Source of the DNA: Schistocerca nitens
Taxonomy: Eukaryota > Arthropoda > Insecta > Orthoptera > Acrididae
Assembly: GCF_023898315.1 (NCBI RefSeq)
Contig: NC_064625.1
Span: forward strand, 103,216,269-103,280,268
Direction: 5' to 3'
Length of the DNA: 64,000 nucleotides
The notes beneath the pieces were generated by a model. It saw only the letters and a list, made by a program, of their open reading frames with translations. It was not told the DNA's origin and made no database searches. How positions within the stretch are numbered: the first letter of the stretch is position 1; every line of letters begins with the position of its first letter. Below, in pieces: positions 58,760-64,000 of the stretch. Made by a program: the position numbers and the translations under genes.

Positions 58760-59298
58760 CCACAAAACACTGCAGGTCCATCTAAGAGAGGGTGTGCAGC
58801 AACAGATTTAATTGTATTAGTCCTCTTGACAGCTGCTGATGTTTTAAATTCTACGTCTTCAATTGTTTTATATACTGTTTGGCGTGAACGACGTCTCCAC
58901 CGCCTTCTATACGGCATGCTGGCAGCGATCCAATGCAGTTGCGTGTGCGACAGCAGCAGCGCGAATGACGCGCCAAGCGCTTATCGCTCGCTTATATAAC
59001 ATGGCTGCGCTACAGCGCTGTGTTAACTCGTACCGCTGGCAGGCAGCGCCCATGTTATCACTCAATGGCAAACTCAGCGGCACGGCCCTAGTAATTTTAA
59101 GGGCCGTGCTCGCTGCCAGGCGGTTGCGCAATCGTCGCGGCGGCCGCTGACGTCACCGCGGCGGCCGCTGACGTCACCGCAGCGGCTCTGCGCGCTAACA
59201 CTTGCGGTAGCAGGACTCTATGTGTTGCAGGGGGGGCTGCGCCCCCCCCCTGACCCCCCCCCCCTGCCAAAACAAAACTCCCAACCTAACCTCGTATT
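58760..59298 (-). repeat. Right arm of ~530-bp palindrome
   Basis: It is the reverse complement of the left arm. It differs mainly by a ~20-bp tandem duplication near 59,140-59,180 (two copies of gcggccgctgacgtcaccgc) and by the lengths of the G/C runs near its outer end. Confidence 0.9.
59080..59109 (-). other. CRESS-type origin-like stem-loop, right arm
   Basis: It is the mirror copy of the stem-loop at 58,277-58,306, with an identical stem and loop on the minus strand. Confidence 0.5.
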
Positions 59299-59630
59299 CA
59301 GGGCTACGCTACAGATCAATTGGTCTTGTAAATCAATAACTATATTTATGAAAGTACAACGTACAATCTCCAGTAAACTTTACATATTCACAAGTACCTT
59401 TTCCTTTACACCATATGTACACACTTTCACTAACATTAATCTTACGTCTATTATGGGTATATAGGACAAAGGGAGAGGCTGCCATATAGGTTGATTTACC
59501 GAAGTCTTTATTAGCTGTTTCGGCTACATGATAGGTTTTGTAGGCTATGATATCTCTGTCCACAAATGATTCCAGTCCAGTGACACTTGTTACACCTGTT
59601 CCCCCACGTACAATGGCAATCATTAACAAA

Positions 59631-62302
59631 TTTACAGTGAATACAAAACTTACTTTATGTTTTTCTCATACATGGAGCAGTCCAACAATCGCTGCTTTTG
59701 TATGTATGATATTTTGTAAAAATTAAATGCCCTGGCGTGCGCGTAAGTATTTTTTATCGTCACAAGGTTTACAAAAGCGTTTCCTTTCTTGATGATAACA
59801 TGGTTTTTCACACTAAATGAAATATAACTTGTAGCGGTGCTACACAACACGTCTTAACAAGTCGGCGACCAAACATCAAAGGTAATAAAGTACATGTTAA
59901 CATATCGGCGACCAGAAGTACAACTAACTACAAAGACTCTAGAATTTTCCTAACAAATGATAAATTGTTCTTTCTTCTGTTTCGCAGCTTCTTGCTATCA
60001 AGCGCTGTGGCAATGATTTTAAATATCTGCGCCCAACGAGTCATAGTGTACCTTTTAAAAGCTGGCCGCGCTTCTTGGTATAGGCGCACGTTATAAACAG
60101 ATTTCATTTCTTTACTCTCGCGTTGTCATGCTTAGTATCATTACAAACTACAGCTCGGCTATCCTTTTCTCATATGCAAGATGTCTGAAATCCAATAATA
60201 TCACAGGATGTATACGGAGAAGGGCAGCACAAGAGGCCACAGGTTTGTCTGACGCGCAGGAGAGTTAAGAGATACTGAAGGAACTGAACTGCAAGGTTCT
60301 TGAAAATAGATGTAAACTATCCTGAGAAAGTCTATAGTAGTTTCTGACCAGCCTTAAGTGGCCAGCTATATATGACAACCCCCCTACGTCTCACTCACAT
60401 AGGGATCATGAGGATTAGAATAGTTGCTGGATGTGCAGGGGCATTCAAACCATAATTCTTCCTGCACGCCATACACAAATGGAACAGTAGGAAACACTAA
60501 TAACTGGTACAATGGGATGTACCCTCTGCCATGCGCCTCAGTGGTTTCTACAGTATAGACGTAGATGTCTATTAGAGCAATACATTTTAGCAGCATGCTA
60601 CTGTCATCATGTGTGTTACAGTTACATGCTCATCACATTAATATGAAGTGTGACAAGGTTTATTTGCTGGATGCGCCAGTTGGGTTATATTCCAAAACAC
60701 AGCATTCATTGCCCTCTCCCTCCACTCAACTCCAGTTCAACTACTACTACTACTACTTATCACTAGAGCCTGTTCTCACTGAAACATTCATCTTGGGTTG
60801 CTGCAGATGTTTTGAGGGTTGCTGAGAAATTAGAAATATCCTTCGTAATTCCTGTCTCTGATACAAAAAGAGGGATGATGGCAGTTGGTAAGGACATGTC
60901 CTCACAGCAAAGGAATCTGTTTTATGCATTCAAATAAGTTTTTAGGAACTGGGAATATAGCTGAAAACAGAGTAATATATACATTAACAAACAACAAAAT
61001 TGTTTTCCTGGTATCACTGTGGAAACAAAATGCCTACAAAGATGTAACTCTTTAAAAATGAATGGCTTCTTGGGATGACATAAAAAGAGAGAAATTGTGC
61101 CAGTAAGTTGAAAAACCTGTTCGCCATGTACGTTACTTTTACACTCACAAAATGAAATAAAACTTCTAAAATTTGTAGTTACAGAAAAGTAGGTCAGTGA
61201 ATTGCATTGTTTTCTGCTTGTTTTCTTCATATATTTAAATCACACCTTGAGAAACTATAAAAATGAAAGCTGTGGCCAACGAATCAGTAATACAAAGGCT
61301 GTAAAAAGTCAATGTAAACTTCTTCTCAACTAAGCAGACTCGATCGTAAAACTTTTATCTCACAAATTGTCGTAGCAGTTTCGTAGCACCATCTTTTAAA
61401 TGCATGTTTGCATCCTTTACTGGGGCAAACTTGCACACCTGTAATCTCTTTATTCAGAAACATTTCTACTCCCTACACCAATGCTACTGCTTCTGCCTTC
61501 TTTTTATTTATCATCTACATGTTAAAATAAAACCTTTCTATGGCCAACAAAATTTCTTGCGAAATGAGGAAACATGCCTTCATCACGCAAGAACAATGCC
61601 TCAAGGGTCAGGGGCTCATAAACGCTTCTGCTACAGCCACATCTCTGGCAAAATGGTACACTTCCAAGCCTGAAAAGCCCTCTGGTAGAAGGCAAAGTCA
61701 CAGACTCTGACCTGGAATCTGTCAACATTATTGTGCAGAAGCAGTGAGTAAATGGGATTTTCTGTTCACCTTTTGTATAATCTGTAAAGTGAATTAGCTA
61801 TAAACTAAGGACTAATTTGAGGATTTGAATTTATGGTAGCCTTTTGGAATCCTCACATCAACAGTTAAAGTGAGCAAAAGTAGGATGATGCTCAGCACAC
61901 TGAGTTCCAAGAAATACATTTGGATGCGTGAGGAATATAATAAAATGCAGATATAAATTTTTCGAAACTTCTTTGCAAGGTTACGACACATTTTGATTAA
62001 ACCAGTTCCTTCTCTAGACCAGCCTCATTAATTACTTCCTTATATCTGTTTCATATTCAACAGTGCACCTAGCACTGGATTTCTCAATGACATAGTTACT
62101 AACAATGCCAAATTGAGTTCACTGATATTTGATGAACGACTATCGGTTCGTAAAATAGTACTCGTGCAGTACAATTACATGGAGTACATAATGTGCTGTT
62201 TTCTACTATGCCATAACCAAAATACTATTCAGCCTGAATGCCCTTCAGTGAACTAAATTACGAGACAGTTCGTCAATTTGAAAAGAAAAGAAACAGATTA
62301 TG
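59631..62302. other. Long AT-rich stretch, no gene recognised
   Basis: No frame above 102 codons was seen and none has a recognisable domain. Only an 18-base run of (CTA)n-like sequence near 60,738-60,756 stands out. It may contain host introns or intergenic DNA. Confidence 0.4.
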
Positions 62303-62328
62303 TATTGTATAATGTTTATTATACAATA
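62303..62328. other. 11-bp perfect hairpin
   Basis: TATTGTATAAT and ATTATACAATA form a perfect 11-bp stem around a GTTT loop. It is AT-rich, with no adjacent gene; function unknown. Confidence 0.7.
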
Positions 62329-63009
62329 AATTAATGTATTGTGTAAATTGTATTGCAAACTGCAAAATGACCATAAGTGTTATATATGTTCTTGTTAAAT
62401 TGTTCATGTGCAAAAATATAGAAATGCCTGCTGAAATAAGTTATGTCAAATTACTCGGAAAAAAGGTTAACTATTATATCTCCCATACAAAATATTTGAT
62501 TTGTAACTATATGTTAAGAGACGAATAAACTACATTCACATCAATGGCTTGCATGGAAATTCTATATACTGAAGGGTATTGATTATTTGCATATCGCCAG
62601 TTGCTTGCGACATTTCATTGTGAAAAAGGCATTGTAAAAAACTGTAGCACACCATCTTCAGAGTAAGTACTTATACTTACTTATCACAAACATACAAACA
62701 TTTAAGCTGATAGGTACTGTTCAGAGGGTAGTCACATAGTTTAGAGAGAGAGAGCGCGGAGGGAGGGGCGGTGGCAGGCTATAGGTGCATTGATGCCCCT
62801 CACATACTGTTAAATTGTTCACCAGTAAAAAGTATGCCTGCTCTATAAACCTGCTGGTAATTTCTGCAGCATCACAGGTCAGCACCATGCCGATTCCAGT
62901 AATATCTGCTGATCTGTAGTCTCACATTTGTACCTAGAGATGTCACTACAGTGTGTGCTCACTGTCACTGAGCCCTAAATTATTTTGCTGATTACTGTAC
63001 TTACAGCAA
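62329..63009. other. Unrecognised stretch
   Basis: It contains a short GA-rich run (62,743-62,776) and no gene. The right end may be the 3' part of the mariner-like scrap that follows. Confidence 0.35.
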
Positions 63010-63330
63010 CACAGAGCTGCTTTGCACATGACTGTGTATCTGCTTTCACGTAAGTTATGGCCACTGTTCTTCCGTCCTTCATTCTCCTATGTTTTGAGGC
63101 AAAGGGGGATGAACACAATTTCCTCCTCATATCTCCACGAGAAAAAATTGCACAGGTTCAGGTCTGGTGATCTTAGAGGTCAAGAAAGCAGGGCAGTGTC
63201 TCGAGGTCTCACGCCACTGAGGCATTGTCACTAAGAAACCGATGTATGTCATTCCGTCAGTGTGGTGGAGCTCATTGCTGTTGGAAAACTAAGTCATCAG
63301 AACCCTCACGATGTTGTTGGAAGAGACAGT
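63010..63330 (-). mobile_element. Tc1/mariner-like transposase scrap
   Basis: On the minus strand, pieces in two frames resemble the C-terminal half of an insect Tc1/mariner-type transposase. They are a QQ-APPH-like patch near 63,270, NDIHRFLSDN near 63,240, and a degenerate SPDL-CNFFSWRYEEEIVF patch near 63,160-63,110. The family consensus there is SPDLTPCDFFLWG. Stops and frameshifts separate the patches, and the catalytic core upstream cannot be read. It is an old dead copy. Confidence 0.45.
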
Positions 63331-64000
63331 CCTGCTGCCTTAGAAGATAGCCGTTTCCAGCCACTGCATTTTCCTGAAAAAAAGTACCATCTACTTTTTC
63401 ATGAAAAATCGCTGCACTCATAGCCCAAGTACTTTTCAAAGGGTGGCGATGCCGAACTCCAGACCAGGGCTCACCTTACCTGATGTTTGTCACTCACCTC
63501 CAGTGTTCTCTTGCTCTGTTGAGGCACATACCACCTGTGTTATTCCCCATACCCAGCATCCTTAAGTTTTGCTGCTCCTCTGCAATGGGCATTGGGGTAT
63601 GTCATAAATGAAAGCCTTCAGCAGGAAACACACATACTGGTTGATTCTGAACAACAATGTGGAGGCCACAGAATAAGAGGAACAGCCATGTGCTAACTTC
63701 CCCTACACTGTCAGTAGAATTTGTACTATCACCAGTTAGCTTTCCCAAACACCATACGTGGAATTTCTGGCCCTATGCACCCATTTCAAAGGGTAAGAAT
63801 CTGGCATCCCAACCTTGTGAGTTTGAAAGCCTGCCAAAATGCACAGGTCTCTGACAGATGCTAGACAGTACTGCTACAACCTTCAAGCATTGCTGTCGCA
63901 GAATACTGAGCCACACCTAGCTGGGCAGCACTGACAACTGCCATTTATAGCTGGCAGCACAGCGATTGTCACAGTTCACTGCACTCTGAGACAATGATGT
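63331..64000. other. Unrecognised stretch to window end
   Basis: It may contain the decayed N-terminal half of the transposase, but no motif is legible. The frames of 60-65 codons look like chance. Confidence 0.35.

Larger units (their letters stand above)
57975..59630. mobile_element. Capsid-bearing fossil resembling CRESS DNA viruses, palindromic
   Basis: The region holds several partial copies, in both orientations, of a short basic protein beginning MPYRRRWRRRSRQ. An arginine-rich start of this kind is typical of circovirus-like capsid proteins. Parts: a partial copy at 57,975-58,095 (minus), one in each palindrome arm, and a further capsid-like piece at 59,333-59,630 (minus) that ends in an aromatic beta-strand-like tail. 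Each arm also carries an origin-like stem-loop and promoter-like motifs. No Rep gene is recognised. It is broken and rearranged, with several breaks. The arms are nearly identical, so the rearrangement is recent relative to the neighbouring fossils. The family call rests on the basic N-terminus plus the stem-loop and is tentative. Confidence 0.5.

Noticed and set aside
58387-58917. 176-codon frame across the palindrome
   Set aside because: It runs from one arm through the spacer into the antisense of the other arm, so its second half is not real coding sequence.
1-64000. CRISPR array, prokaryotic operons, rRNA or functional tRNA genes
   Set aside because: The window is animal-type DNA. Tandem repeats lack spacers, and the tRNA-like sequences are SINE heads or relics with poor pairing.

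Overview
This is a 64 kb window of non-coding, repeat-packed insect DNA, most likely from a grasshopper or locust. The suggestion of Schistocerca or a close relative is from memory, because several repeats look like ones I associate with that genome: the tRNA-headed SINE at 8,523-8,761, the long-inverted-repeat element at 46,864-47,875, and the LINE at 48,898-55,018. I find no host gene that I can name. The intact or near-intact reading frames belong to one LINE. The other long frames come from repeats, decayed elements or chance. Layout, left to right. From 1 to about 41.4 kb the window is built from three non-coding modules that recur several times. I call them G (about 0.9 kb: 1-905, 19,073-19,985, 32,706-32,845), A (up to 8.6 kb: 906-8,490, 17,032-18,215, 23,566-30,665, 32,846-41,445) and B (about 2 kb: 14,805-17,031, 21,788-23,565, 30,666-32,705). 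Module A always starts at the same point but is preceded by B in two copies and by G in two. Between and inside the modules lie SINEs, microsatellites and decayed LINE pieces. One of these, a minus-strand LINE at 10.3-14.3 kb, has had a 17-bp piece of its reverse transcriptase gene amplified into 58 uninterrupted copies (12,491-13,476). From 41.5 to 43.0 kb there is a second decayed minus-strand LINE (endonuclease part). From about 43.3 to 55.6 kb lies a broken Ty3/gypsy LTR element on the minus strand. It was hit by two later insertions: a ~1 kb long-inverted-repeat element (46,864-47,875) and a 6.1 kb I-superfamily LINE (48,898-55,018). The LINE has a 16-bp target-site duplication and an uninterrupted 1,226-codon ORF2. 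Next come a Penelope-like fragment (55.7-56.5 kb), a LINE scrap (57.3-57.4 kb), and a capsid-bearing fossil resembling CRESS DNA viruses that is arranged as a palindrome with ~530-bp arms (57,975-59,630). The rest is mostly unrecognised AT-rich DNA with a Tc1/mariner-like scrap near 63.0-63.3 kb. The most unusual signal is not an element. When copies of A, B and G are compared by eye, at least twelve short patches (about 20-60 bp) are present in opposite orientation in different copies, while the flanks stay collinear. Several are bounded by short inverted repeats. This looks like repeated template-switch or hairpin-mediated micro-inversion. The palindromic CRESS-like fossil is the second candidate for follow-up: each arm carries a TATA box, a CRE palindrome, an origin-like stem-loop and an arginine-rich capsid-like start. 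All module boundaries and similarity statements are by-eye readings.
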